A stretch of 44,203 bases of DNA, taken from positions 1 through 44,203 of the forward strand of contig NZ_JXQI01000036.1 of the NCBI RefSeq assembly GCF_000834015.1, written 5' to 3'. Each line of letters starts with the position of its first letter. Position 1 is the stretch's first letter. The notes under the pieces were generated by a model, which was not told where the DNA came from, did not search any database, and saw only the letters and a list, made by a program, of their open reading frames with translations. The position numbers were made by a program, and so were the translations under genes. Shown here one piece after another: positions 31,536-40,521 of the stretch. This DNA is from Prevotella pectinovora. GTDB taxonomy: Bacteria > Bacteroidota > Bacteroidia > Bacteroidales > Bacteroidaceae.

Positions 31536-34279
31536 AAAACCGTATAATACTACTGCCTATGAAAATTCTGAATCCAATACGCTGGATGCTGGTGGCACTG
31601 CTCGTCATCGCATTCATATCATGCGGAAAGCGCACTCCCAAATACGTCATCGGCGTGTCGCAGTGCAGCGAGGACATTTGGCGCAAAAAGATGAACGATG
31701 AACTCCGCATCGCCACCTTACCCCATGACAACATAGAACTCCGTATCGTCTCTGCCGACGATGATGTGGATAAACAGATAAAGCAGATAGACAAGTTGGT
31801 GGAACAGGGCGTAGACCTCTTGATAGTAGCGCCGATACAGGGAGATGTGGCGAAGGCAATGGACAGAGCCTACGACAAGGGAATACCGGTGATAATGTTC
31901 GACCGCCGCACGTCATCCTCCAAATACACCGCATATATCGGTGCCGAAAACGAGGAGATGGGACGCAACATCGCAAAGTTCCTCTCCTCTCGTATCGACG
32001 GGAGCGGACGCATTCTCGAGATCTGCGGCCTGCAGTCGTCGTCGCCGGCAAAATCCCGTCTGGACGGTTTCGACCATGAGACAGCCCTTCATCCCAACAT
32101 GAATATCGTGGGCCATCTGATGGCAGACTGGACCCAAGAGAGAGCCTACCATCTGATGGACTCCCTTCTGTCGGGCCCTCATGCCGAGTTCGACTACGTC
32201 TTCGCCCATAACGACCGCATGGCAAAAGGGGCGATAGAGGCAGCCAGGAAGCATCATCTGGATCTCGGCAAGATAAAGTTTCTCGGCATCGACGCCGTGG
32301 CGCTCGAAGGCGGCGGACTGCAGATGGTGAGAGACGGCGAACTGCTGGCTTCGTATATCTATCCCACACGGGGCGACAAAGTGTTGCAGCTGGCGTTGGA
32401 CATATTAGAGAAGAGGAAGTTCAAGAGAGAAAACCTCCTCTCCTCGGCGCTCGTCACCACCGACAACGCTAACGTGCTGCTCATGCAAGACGAAGAAATG
32501 AAGCGCCAGAGCGACAATCTGATATCGCTGAGCCGCAGGGTGGAAAACACCACCAATGCCTTCGACACCCAGCGCAGCTATCTCTTCATGCTGCTCTTCC
32601 TCGTGGCGATGCTCATCATCGTCTGTGTGCTTGCCCTGAAGGCATATCTGGCAAAGAAGCGATACAATGCCCAGCTGCAGGAGAGCATTCAGAAGCAGAA
32701 GAAGATGACCGACGACATGGAGAGGATGACTCAGACGCAGTTGCGCTTCTTCACCAACATCTCACATGAGCTGCGCACTCCGCTCACCCTCATCTCCGGA
32801 CCTGCCGAACGCTTGGCGGATAGTCCCACCATCAGTGGCGAAATGCGGAAACTCGTTGAGATGATACGTCGCAACGTTGGAATCCTCTCCCAGATGGTGA
32901 GTGAGATACTGGAGTTCCGCAAGATACAGAACGAGAAGGCGAAACTCTCTCTCAACCGCTTCGACATCGCCGCCGACCTGAAGGCATGGACAGAGGATTT
33001 CAGTGCCGTGGCAGAGAGAAAGGGCATCAGCGTAGGTGTGGAGACAAGCGAGGACCGCAGCATCGTGATTGCCGACCGTGAGAAGATAGCTCATGTGTTC
33101 TTCAACCTCATGACCAACGCCCTGAAATACACTCCGGCAAAGGGCACCATCACCGTGACGCTGGCTCATGCCGGCGGCAGATGCACGGTCAGCGTTGCAG
33201 ACACCGGAAAGGGAATGTCGGAGGAAGACCAACGCCATATCTTCGAACGCTTCTATCAGACTGCCGACTCCGTGGGTGGCACGGGTATCGGACTCGCCAT
33301 CGTGAAGGCTTATGTAGACTTACACCATGGAACGGTGCAGGTGGAGAGCCGGCAGGGCAGGGGATCCACCTTCTCCTTCGTCATCCCCGACTCCCAGCCG
33401 GGATATGACGCCACGCTTGACAAGCAGACCGAGATACAGTCCGACACGCAGCTCATCGACGATTATTCGGTGAAGGATGTCGTGGCGGAACGAAACCTCT
33501 CGCTGGTGACAGGCAGCGAAGACTACGACAGCGACCGCCCTCTCGTACTCGTCATCGACGACAATGCCGGCATGAGGTCGTATATACGTTCCGTTCTCTC
33601 GTCTTCATACAATGTGATGGAAGCGCAGAATGGCGAAGAGGGCCTCTCGGTGGCAAAGAAGAACGTGCCGCAGCTGGTGGTATGCGATGTCATGATGCCG
33701 GTGATGGACGGACTGGAATTCTGTCGCTGCATGAAGACCGACATCGCCACGAGCCACATCCCCGTGATACTTCTCACGGCAAGAACCTTGGAAGATCAGC
33801 GGATAGAGGGCTACAACACGGGAGCCGACTCCTACATCACCAAGCCATTCTCTGTCGACACCCTTATGGCACGTGTCGCCAACCTGCTGAAGAGCCGTTC
33901 GCAGCTGAAGCTCATCTTCTCCGGTTCGCAGCAGGAACAGCAGGAGCAGGACGCTCTCGGCGAGAAAGACCAGACCTTCGTCTCCCAGTTGCGCGATGCC
34001 ATAAAGCGCCACATCCCCGATGCCGACTATTCCGTAGAAGACCTTGGCAGCGAGATGGGCCTCAGCCGTGTGCAGCTCTATCGCAAGGTGAAGGCGCTCA
34101 CCGGCTATTCTGTGGTAGACCTCCTTCGCAAAGCCCGTCTGGCAAAGGCAAAGCGCCTGCTCGAAACCACCGACAAGAACATCTCCGAAGTAGCCTACGA
34201 AGTAGGTTTCACCACTTCGTCGTATTTCGCCAAGAGATTCAAGGAGGAATACGGAGTGAGACCGGGAGATGTGGAGTGA
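31532..34279 (+). CDS. Hybrid two-component system regulator with periplasmic sugar-binding-type sensor
   Basis: A 915-residue one-protein signalling system. Residues 1-31 are a signal/lipobox-like segment (AFISC). Residues about 38-325 form a LacI/RbsB-type periplasmic binding domain (GVSQCSEDIW, MFDRRTSS, FAHNDRMAKGA, FLGIDAV). A membrane helix lies at about 350-370. The HisKA domain has SHELRTP with His412; the HATPase has N529 and DTGKGM at 557-562. The receiver has Asp719 in CDVMMP and Lys771, and an AraC-type helix-turn-helix closes the protein (about 835-912). Such regulators usually sense a sugar and control polysaccharide-use genes. Here the only near neighbour is an MFS transporter gene. 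An ATG at 31559 is an alternative start with a cleaner signal peptide. Confidence 0.92.
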   Translation: MQNRIILLPMKILNPIRWMLVALLVIAFISCGKRTPKYVIGVSQCSEDIWRKKMNDELRIATLPHDNIELRIVSADDDVDKQIKQIDKLVEQGVDLLIVAPIQGDVAKAMDRAYDKGIPVIMFDRRTSSSKYTAYIGAENEEMGRNIAKFLSSRIDGSGRILEICGLQSSSPAKSRLDGFDHETALHPNMNIVGHLMADWTQERAYHLMDSLLSGPHAEFDYVFAHNDRMAKGAIEAARKHHLDLGKIKFLGIDAVALEGGGLQMVRDGELLASYIYPTRGDKVLQLALDILEKRKFKRENLLSSALVTTDNANVLLMQDEEMKRQSDNLISLSRRVENTTNAFDTQRSYLFMLLFLVAMLIIVCVLALKAYLAKKRYNAQLQESIQKQKKMTDDMERMTQTQLRFFTNISHELRTPLTLISGPAERLADSPTISGEMRKLVEMIRRNVGILSQMVSEILEFRKIQNEKAKLSLNRFDIAADLKAWTEDFSAVAERKGISVGVETSEDRSIVIADREKIAHVFFNLMTNALKYTPAKGTITVTLAHAGGRCTVSVADTGKGMSEEDQRHIFERFYQTADSVGGTGIGLAIVKAYVDLHHGTVQVESRQGRGSTFSFVIPDSQPGYDATLDKQTEIQSDTQLIDDYSVKDVVAERNLSLVTGSEDYDSDRPLVLVIDDNAGMRSYIRSVLSSSYNVMEAQNGEEGLSVAKKNVPQLVVCDVMMPVMDGLEFCRCMKTDIATSHIPVILLTARTLEDQRIEGYNTGADSYITKPFSVDTLMARVANLLKSRSQLKLIFSGSQQEQQEQDALGEKDQTFVSQLRDAIKRHIPDADYSVEDLGSEMGLSRVQLYRKVKALTGYSVVDLLRKARLAKAKRLLETTDKNISEVAYEVGFTTSSYFAKRFKEEYGVRPGDVE

Positions 34280-34557
34280 TGACAGTCTATTGCGAATTTC
34301 CATATATCAACGAAATTTTCAAGAAAACCGTCAACCATTTGGTCGTGTAAGTGGAAGTGCTTATGAATCAGATACTTGTGTGTTATTTATGGCGAAAAAA
34401 CCATCTGGTAATTGTCTGGACAGTTTAATGTTTTATTTACATTTGTCCGCTTTTGGCATCTCCTTTACGAACGTATTTTGCCTGTATTTTTGTTATTGGG
34501 TATGTTTGCCAAAACAAAACCATAAACAATGACAAGGACAACCGGCATTTCATGAAT
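34280..34557. other. Gene-free stretch after the hybrid regulator
   Basis: AT-rich sequence without a credible gene or strong hairpin. Part of a 970-base gene-free region that goes on with array 2, copy B of the dispersed repeat and a promoter. Between array 2 and copy B (34690-34864) there is a CTTTTCTG/CAGAAAAG hairpin near 34733-34757 and several ATGATAC words. Confidence 0.4.
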
Positions 34558-34689
34558 AAAACATAGACTTGCTATTCGTAAAACATAGACTTGTAATTCG
34601 TAAAATATTGACCTCGGATTTCCCCCACGCCGTGGGGAACAGAACCCCCTAATGTGGGGATGTCTTCCCCCTGGCGTGGGGGAAAATAT
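34558..34689. repeat. Tandem array with an exact 22-bp period (array 2)
   Basis: Six units start at 34558, 34580, 34602, 34624, 34646 and 34668. Units 1-2 share AAAACATAGACTTG and differ at two positions. Unit 3 is a variant (AAAATATTGACC). Units 4-6 change to C/G-rich sequence with GTGGGG at positions 9-14, forming CCCCA...TGGGG (34623-34637), CCCC...GGGG (34645-34659) and CCCCC...GGGGG (34667-34682) hairpins exactly 22 bases apart. Confidence 0.65.
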
Positions 34690-34864
34690 GGGATGCCGAA
34701 AGGCATGATACTTCTATGATACATCTGTGATGCTTTTCTGTAAAATATCCAGAAAAGTATCATCTGGTTAAGTCTTTAGTCTATAGAGCTTTAGAGGCTT
34801 GGCGGCGGCCAAGAATGATACTATGATACTTCGCAGCACATATTGATTCCAGATGCGGCACTAT

Positions 34865-35053
34865 AAACCCAAAACGGTCATTAGGGCTTGCTTGGATTTT
34901 GATTTTTAAAAGAGTGGATTTTGTTTGGCTTTTAATGAGTAATAGCGGGCTATTGCGAATTAAAAACAGGCAAAAGACGCCTTATAAATGACAAAAGACT
35001 GCAAGCAGTTGTAAAATATCACATTGAAACGGCCTAATGGTCGATTTGGGTTT
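34865..35053. repeat. Dispersed repeat, full copy (copy B)
   Basis: A 189-base element with ends AAACCCAAAACGGTCATTAGG and CCTAATGGTCGATTTGGGTTT (each written with its first or last base omitted if needed: 20-base inverted repeats). It is closely similar along its length to 6127-6314, including TTTGGCTTTTAATGAGTAAT and GCAAAAGACGCCTTATAA. Inner palindromes AATAGCGGGCTATT and ACTGCAAGCAGT differ by single bases from copy A. It has no reading frame. Confidence 0.75.
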
Positions 35054-35072
35054 AAAGGAAGAACAATAGGAT

Positions 35073-35111
35073 ATCGGTCAAGCAAAGAGTTGTAATCTTT
35101 GCTTGGCCGAT
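35073..35111 (+). terminator. Terminator-like hairpin after copy B
   Basis: ATCGGTCAAGCAAAG (35073-35087) pairs with CTTTGCTTGGCCGAT (35097-35111) with one mismatch, followed by TTCGGTTTTATGG. No gene ends nearby; it may stop read-through from the regulator gene or an RNA from this gap. Confidence 0.5.
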
Positions 35112-35160
35112 TTCGGTTTTATGGATTTATCAAGAAATATACTGATTAATCGTAATTTTT

Positions 35161-35191
35161 TTTGCTTGTATGATTAATTATTGTATATTTG
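35161..35191 (+). promoter_or_regulatory. Promoter of the secreted PKD/adhesin-like protein gene
   Basis: TTTG at 35161-35164, 19 bases, TATATTTG at 35184-35191, an exact consensus match. Start near 35198, about 50 bases before the ATG. Confidence 0.75.
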
Positions 35192-35249
35192 TAGCGTTGT
35201 TTCGCTTACAGAAAGAAACATTTTTGTCTTACTCTCAACATTTATGCTT

Positions 35250-38200
35250 ATGAAGAGGAACTATCTATTCTTATTTGCATTTCTGCTCGCATTGCTGCCC
35301 CAGGTGGTGAATGCCGACACATGGTCGTTTGAGTGGAATACTTCAAAAACTAATGGCGGACAGGGATTCTATAACTTCGGCACAAACCGTGTGGAAAAGG
35401 ATTTCTATACCGCAGAGCTGAACGGACTGCAGTGGAACATCTCTGCAGTGGGTACCACAACTTATGCTTATACGGCAAACAAAGGACAGTATGTCGGTTC
35501 TGCTTCCGAACCGCCATCAAGCGTCAGGCTCTGGACCGGCGGCATAGTCGGCAAGGTGACGGCAGTGCGCGTCAAAGCCTATCTGCAGAAAGCTGAATAT
35601 GCCGGAGATGTCTCAGTGAAGGTGAACGGCAGCAGTTATCAGTGCGGCAAGTCGGCTTCGGCAAGTCTCTCTGCCGCAGAGACGGAGTTTGCATTCACCA
35701 TAGCCGATGCCCGGGAAGGAGAGATAGAAATCACGATAAACCAGACGAGCGAGAACAAGGGACCTGTCTATCTGCGCAAGATAGAAGTGGACTACGAGAA
35801 GGAGCAGTCTGCCGTCATGCCGCCGGTATTCACACCAGCCGCCGGAACCTACGACGAGGCGCAGAGCGTGGCGATAACCACAGAGGCGACAACGGCGGCT
35901 GACCGTATCATATATTATACCACCGACGGCAGCAATCCTAAACTGGCCGACGGCTCCCGTATGACCTACACCGCTCCTCTGGATATCGCGGAGACCACCG
36001 TCGTAAAGGCCGTGGCGCAGGAAGGAGAGGAATACAGTGATGTGGTTGAGGCAAAGTATGTGATACGCAAAGATCCGCAGCTGAGCTTCTATCAGCAGAG
36101 AATCACGCTCACATCAGGCGATGACGGATATGCCGACCTGCTCAATCCGAACAAGCTGTCACCGATAGAATACAGTTCGTCGCAATGGGACGTATGTTCG
36201 GTTGACGACAAGGGATTTCTTGCCACTTCGTATGTGGAGTTCACTCAGACCGTTATCATCACTGCCACCTTTGCCGGCAATGACGAGTTCAAGCCGGGAG
36301 CGGCAAAGATGTTTGTCACCGTTGAGGCCAAGCAGCCGCTGAAGACTCCGGTGGTGACTCCGCCGGGCGGCACGTTCGACGCTCCGCAGGAGGTTACGGT
36401 GACTACCGATGACGAGAATGCCGTGACGATATGGTATTCCACCGAGGTAAAGGATGCCGAGGAATTCCAGGATGACTATACGAAGAGCACTGTAGTGGAA
36501 GGCAAGACCACCTCGTTTACTATAGACAAGAGCTGCACTCTGTATGTCATGACACGTGGATACAACCAGAATAGTGAGGTCGTTACGGCACAGTTCGTCA
36601 TCAACGAACCGCTGAAGGCCGATTTCACCACCGACAGGGCGGCGACGGCATACTACGACCAGGGGTTTGACTCTGCAGAGGAGATGAATGATTGGACAGC
36701 AGACAACGGATGGAATCTTGTAAACAAGAAGTTCAGTTCTATAAAGGCAGACGACGCATATTCCATCGCAATATCCTATAATGCTCAGGAAACGGGCAAT
36801 GCAGAGCTCACGAGTCCGGAGCTGACAATAGAGGAGGGGAGCAACGTTGAATTCTACGCATACTTCCAGGCGCCATACCTCGTTTTCGGCAAGTGGACAT
36901 TCAACATCATTGATACAGAAACCAATGAGAGCGCCACTCTGCTGAATGCTTTCGACTGGGCGCAGGATAATTCTTATACAGGACCTGGCTGGAATAAATT
37001 CTCGTTCGACCTTGCTGCATACACAGGCAAGAAAGTGAAGTTCGTGTTCGACTATCCGTTTGGAGGCGAGGATCTTGCCCTTGATGGTTTCCGCCTTGTC
37101 AAGTCAGACCCTGCCGCAGCAGATGAGATTCATATCTTCGAAGGTGAGAGCATAACGTTCAAGAGTCTTGCCAAGGGCAGTCCGGAGACGCTGCAATGGG
37201 AATTCCCTGGTGCTGACACGGAGACCTCTGCAGAGGAGAATCCTGTGGTGAGATACAACGTGGCAGGAACCTATGATGTCACTCTCACCGTGAAGCGTGG
37301 TGACGAAAGCGACAAGATGGAGCGCAAGGGTCTGGTGGTGGTTTCACAGAAAGCTCCAACGGCTCTCATCGGATTGCCGGAAGAGGGATATGAGAGTCCG
37401 TGGGTTGGCGTGTTCGTGCCTACAGACGTTCCGGTGACGTTCCGCGACCTGTCAACTGGAAATCCTACGGAATGGAACTGGGTGTTCCAGTTTGCCGACA
37501 AGGAGACGAGCACGGAGCAGAATCCTACGGTGACGTTCATCAAGAAGGGCACCGTCAGCGTGGGCCTGACTGCGAAGAATGCCGCCGGACAGAGCAACGA
37601 CGTATTGCAATATGCGGTGCAGGCAGGTGGCGCACAGTATGTGTGGAATATCAGCAGCGAGGAGAACAAGAGTCTTGAGAAGATCACTCTGGGCTGGTAT
37701 GGCAACTATGCCGGTAGCAACTGGCTCGGCATCAACAAGTTTGCAGAGAAATACAAGGCGCCTCTGGCGAATGCCATCATTTCAGAGGTTGCGGTATACT
37801 TCGCTTCGGTAACGGCTCTCGATGCCGATTGTCCTATCGTGCTCACGGTGAATGCCGTGGCAGACAACGGTGAACCGGGAGAGGTGCTCGCCACATCTAC
37901 GGTAAAGACGGCAGACTTGCAATATAGCGACGACGACTATCTTGCCACCAAGTTCAATCTCGACACTACGGTGGAACTGAAGGCCGGCGAGGAGTTCTTT
38001 GTAGTGGTGGGACCATTCCCTAACTCTTCTCTCGAAGAATCGCCGTATACCAGCGACGACATCTCCATCTTCTGTCTGCGCCGTGGTGAAGGCAACAAGA
38101 ACACGGCATGGCAGCTCGTGGAGGATCAGGACGAAAATGGCAACGGACTCGGCTCCTTCAAGTGGTTTGAGAATACCGACGACCCTACGTCGATGGCTAT

Positions 38201-38387
38201 CGCTCCATGTGTGGAATACAAGGGCAAGGTGGACGGCATAGTGACCGCCGGCTCTGATGTGCAGCAGAATGCCAAGGTGGTATCGGTATATACTGTCAGC
38301 GGACAGCTGACTGACGCTCCTCGTCATGGCGGAATGTATATCGTGAGATATTCTGATGGCACTTGCCGCAAGGTGATGTGGAAGTGA
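35250..38387 (+). CDS. Large secreted protein with CHB_HEX, adhesin-like and PKD domains and a type IX-like C-terminal signal
   Basis: A 1045-residue exported protein (signal peptide about residues 1-22, VNA|D). Domains seen: two chitobiase/hexosaminidase C-terminal-like repeats (about 192-272, with FTPAAGTYDEAQ and YYTTDGSNP; about 366-451, with VTPPGGTFDAPQ); a choice-of-anchor J/cleaved-adhesin-like lectin fold (about 465-620); and two PKD domains (about 628-700, LAKGSPETLQWEFPG; about 725-790, LSTGNPTEWNWVF). A 150-residue region of unknown type follows. The last 50 residues (VYTVSGQL...GGMYIVRY...KVMWK) resemble the type IX secretion C-terminal domain. It is probably surface-attached or released; no catalytic site is seen. 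The open frame upstream starts at a TTG inside the promoter, so I use the ATG at 35250 (35244 is an alternative). Confidence 0.8.
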   Translation: MKRNYLFLFAFLLALLPQVVNADTWSFEWNTSKTNGGQGFYNFGTNRVEKDFYTAELNGLQWNISAVGTTTYAYTANKGQYVGSASEPPSSVRLWTGGIVGKVTAVRVKAYLQKAEYAGDVSVKVNGSSYQCGKSASASLSAAETEFAFTIADAREGEIEITINQTSENKGPVYLRKIEVDYEKEQSAVMPPVFTPAAGTYDEAQSVAITTEATTAADRIIYYTTDGSNPKLADGSRMTYTAPLDIAETTVVKAVAQEGEEYSDVVEAKYVIRKDPQLSFYQQRITLTSGDDGYADLLNPNKLSPIEYSSSQWDVCSVDDKGFLATSYVEFTQTVIITATFAGNDEFKPGAAKMFVTVEAKQPLKTPVVTPPGGTFDAPQEVTVTTDDENAVTIWYSTEVKDAEEFQDDYTKSTVVEGKTTSFTIDKSCTLYVMTRGYNQNSEVVTAQFVINEPLKADFTTDRAATAYYDQGFDSAEEMNDWTADNGWNLVNKKFSSIKADDAYSIAISYNAQETGNAELTSPELTIEEGSNVEFYAYFQAPYLVFGKWTFNIIDTETNESATLLNAFDWAQDNSYTGPGWNKFSFDLAAYTGKKVKFVFDYPFGGEDLALDGFRLVKSDPAAADEIHIFEGESITFKSLAKGSPETLQWEFPGADTETSAEENPVVRYNVAGTYDVTLTVKRGDESDKMERKGLVVVSQKAPTALIGLPEEGYESPWVGVFVPTDVPVTFRDLSTGNPTEWNWVFQFADKETSTEQNPTVTFIKKGTVSVGLTAKNAAGQSNDVLQYAVQAGGAQYVWNISSEENKSLEKITLGWYGNYAGSNWLGINKFAEKYKAPLANAIISEVAVYFASVTALDADCPIVLTVNAVADNGEPGEVLATSTVKTADLQYSDDDYLATKFNLDTTVELKAGEEFFVVVGPFPNSSLEESPYTSDDISIFCLRRGEGNKNTAWQLVEDQDENGNGLGSFKWFENTDDPTSMAIAPCVEYKGKVDGIVTAGSDVQQNAKVVSVYTVSGQLTDAPRHGGMYIVRYSDGTCRKVMWK

Positions 38388-38398
38388 TTCTTGGCGAG

Positions 38399-38553
38399 TA
38401 GACAAGTAAACAAGTAGACGAGTAGACAAGGAGATTAGTATTGCTTGTGATAGCAAGTTTTCAATACTAATGTTCTTTGTCTACTCGTCTTTTTGTCTCT
38501 TGCCCTCTCGTTAACTTGCCTCTTGTCTACTCGTCAACTTGTCAACTCGTCTA
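38399..38553. repeat. Octamer repeats around a bidirectional terminator hairpin
   Basis: Left: four in-phase octamers TAGACAAG, TAAACAAG, TAGACGAG, TAGACAAG (38399-38430). Right: CTTGTCTA, CTCGTCAA, CTTGTCAA, CTCGTCTA (38522-38553), the complementary pattern, with more degenerate units from 38477. Between them ATTAGTATTG (38434-38443) pairs with CAATACTAAT (38462-38471), and the octamers extend the stem. The last octamer supplies the TAG stop of the phosphoesterase gene. It separates two convergent genes and can end both transcripts. Confidence 0.7.
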
Positions 38554-40317
38554 CTTATAATAATGTGCATAGTTGAAGAAAGGTTCCGTGACGATGTTTT
38601 CGGCATCTTCCGTGAATGTGTGGCCGTAGGGGTCGCGGGCAATTATCCTTATCTTGGATTCGGCGCTCTTCGGCTCATAATAATATAGGTGGTTCATGAT
38701 GAGATAGCTGTTCTGCTTGCTGATGAAGCGGAAGCTCGTTGCCACGGCATATTTGTGGTGGTAGCCGGTGGCGAAGGCGTCCTGTCCCTTTGAGTTGATG
38801 CGGTGCATGGGATATTCCACTCCGTTCTCTTCGGCAGTGATGCGCCAGCGGGAGTCGGCATTGAATACGTTGGCTACTATTATCCTGCGGTCGCGAGGAA
38901 GGTCCCAGTCGGCGGCATACGACTCGCCGTTGAAGTCGGTGTCGGCATGAAACAGTGTCATTTGCTTGTGGGCGTCCCAGAAGGTGCCTTTGTAGTAGCA
39001 GCTCACCATGCGGCCGCCTCTGAAGGTGTAAACGTAATATCCGTTCGGAGTGCCGCAGATGTTGATGTTCGACTGCCAGATGTTTCCGCAGGCGGCGGCA
39101 TGGCAGTGTTCTATCACGTGGTGGCCGTCAATCTCCGTCTCGTGGTTGATGGCGAAATGCGTGTGTCCGCAGAACAGCTCGTAGCCTCCGCTGAATTCGC
39201 TGAGCAGCGAGAGCAATGCCGGCAGGCGCGATGATGAGTAGTGGCCCTTCTCATGAGCGGCGCTGAGAGGACGGGCTTTGCCGAAGGGACTGGTGCCGAA
39301 GGTGAAGGGGATGTGGTAGCAGAGCACCACCTTCTTGCTCTTGGGCGTCAGCGCCAGGTCTTGTCGCAGCCATTTCATCTGACTGTCGGAGAGTTCGCCG
39401 GGCGAATAGTATGAGGCGTATTTGCCGTGGAACCTCACGTTGTTGAAACACACATAGTGTTCGTTGCCGCGGTCGAATGAATAGTCTGTCGGTCCCCATG
39501 CCTCTTCCCATTTGTTCAGATATTCCGGGTTGTTGTCCTGGTCGTGGTTGCCGATGACGGAGAATATCCTCATATTCGACGAACCGAGAACTTCTCGTAT
39601 CTGCTGTTCGAGCATCGGGTTGAAACCGCCGTAGTATTGCACGTCGTCGCCCATGCTGAGTCCGTAGATCGGCGTTTCTTGTGGCAGCGAACGTATCGTG
39701 CGCCTTATGTCAGCCATCGTTTCCGTGGCAAACCTCTCCACATCGCCGATTTCCAGCGGCTTGTCGTCGGGGCCGTTGTAGTATGGGTTGAAGTCGTTGG
39801 TCACCTGTGGATCGCCAAGCACTATCATCTTGTAGTATTTCTCCACTCCTCCCGCCAGCTTCTTCAGTGTGAAACTGTATCGCGACACACCTTTGATGAT
39901 GGGCTTGTAGAAATGTGCGGTGTGGTCTTTTGCAGAGTGTACGGGCACCTCGCAGTCTGCCGGCACGGTGAAGAATACGAAGCGTGCAGTGGAGTCGTTG
40001 GGCAGTTTGTAGCGTCCCAGCGAGTCTGTGGCGGTGCAGTCGATGCCGTTGCTCACCACTACGCCGGCCATCGGGTTGCCTTCCGTATCGGTCACGGTGC
40101 CGTTGATGAACGGTGGGGTGGTGGGCTCCTTCTTTTCCTCTGGTTTCTTCTCTTCCGGTTTCCTTTCCGGTGCCTGCCTTTTCCTTGTCGCTATGCGGCG
40201 CACGGCGGTGGGCTTCTGTGGAAGCTCCTCTTCCATCCGCCAGCGCAGGGCATAGACTATTGCCGCTGCGCAGCATACGGCAGCGAGTATGGCGATTATC
40301 ATATATTTGTTTTTCAT
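38551..40317 (-). CDS. Membrane-anchored calcineurin-like metallophosphoesterase
   Basis: A 588-residue protein. An N-terminal hydrophobic helix (about 5-25) is followed by a charged, proline-rich linker (about 30-70, KPEEKKPEEKKEP). Then comes a carboxypeptidase-regulatory-like/MetallophosN sandwich (about 71-150, INGTVTDTEGNPMAGV). The metallophosphoesterase core has the metal motifs GDPQ near 168-171, GDDVQYY near 222-228, IGNHDQD near 255-261, CYHIPF near 329-334 and CGHTHF near 377-382. A C-terminal beta domain (about 420-588, MetallophosC-like) follows. The second motif reads GDDVQ where GDxx is expected. The enzyme likely hydrolyses phosphate esters in the periplasm; the substrate is unknown. 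Confidence 0.88.
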   Translation of the reverse strand: MKNKYMIIAILAAVCCAAAIVYALRWRMEEELPQKPTAVRRIATRKRQAPERKPEEKKPEEKKEPTTPPFINGTVTDTEGNPMAGVVVSNGIDCTATDSLGRYKLPNDSTARFVFFTVPADCEVPVHSAKDHTAHFYKPIIKGVSRYSFTLKKLAGGVEKYYKMIVLGDPQVTNDFNPYYNGPDDKPLEIGDVERFATETMADIRRTIRSLPQETPIYGLSMGDDVQYYGGFNPMLEQQIREVLGSSNMRIFSVIGNHDQDNNPEYLNKWEEAWGPTDYSFDRGNEHYVCFNNVRFHGKYASYYSPGELSDSQMKWLRQDLALTPKSKKVVLCYHIPFTFGTSPFGKARPLSAAHEKGHYSSSRLPALLSLLSEFSGGYELFCGHTHFAINHETEIDGHHVIEHCHAAACGNIWQSNINICGTPNGYYVYTFRGGRMVSCYYKGTFWDAHKQMTLFHADTDFNGESYAADWDLPRDRRIIVANVFNADSRWRITAEENGVEYPMHRINSKGQDAFATGYHHKYAVATSFRFISKQNSYLIMNHLYYYEPKSAESKIRIIARDPYGHTFTEDAENIVTEPFFNYAHYYK

Positions 40318-40373
40318 TTACAGTATGCTCCTTCCTTGTTCTTCTTTTTGCTTGTCGTTGCGATACAATCCTG

Positions 40374-40381
40374 CAAATTTA
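40374..40381 (-). promoter_or_regulatory. -7 element of the phosphoesterase gene
   Basis: On the minus strand TAAATTTG at 40381-40374, with a TTG 22 bases upstream (40406-40404). Start near 40367, about 50 bases before the ATG. Confidence 0.55.
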
Positions 40382-40444
40382 TGAAAAATATCGGTTCCAG
40401 AATCAAGGTTATAGATAAAAAAGAAACAAAAAATGCAGGCAACA

Positions 40445-40474
40445 TTGTAAATATACTAATTATGATTACCTTTG
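40445..40474 (+). promoter_or_regulatory. Promoter of the YeiH-type gene
   Basis: TTG at 40445-40447, 19 bases, TACCTTTG at 40467-40474; start near 40481, about 41 bases before the ATG. It fires away from the phosphoesterase promoter. Confidence 0.7.
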
Positions 40475-40521
40475 CATGAATTTGCAAGTTTTTTGAAACA
40501 ATCGATAAAACATCAATCGTA

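Noticed and set aside
34558..34689. Considered as a CRISPR array because of the regular spacing
   Set aside because: The period is 22 bases with no constant repeat and no unique spacers, and there are no cas genes nearby.
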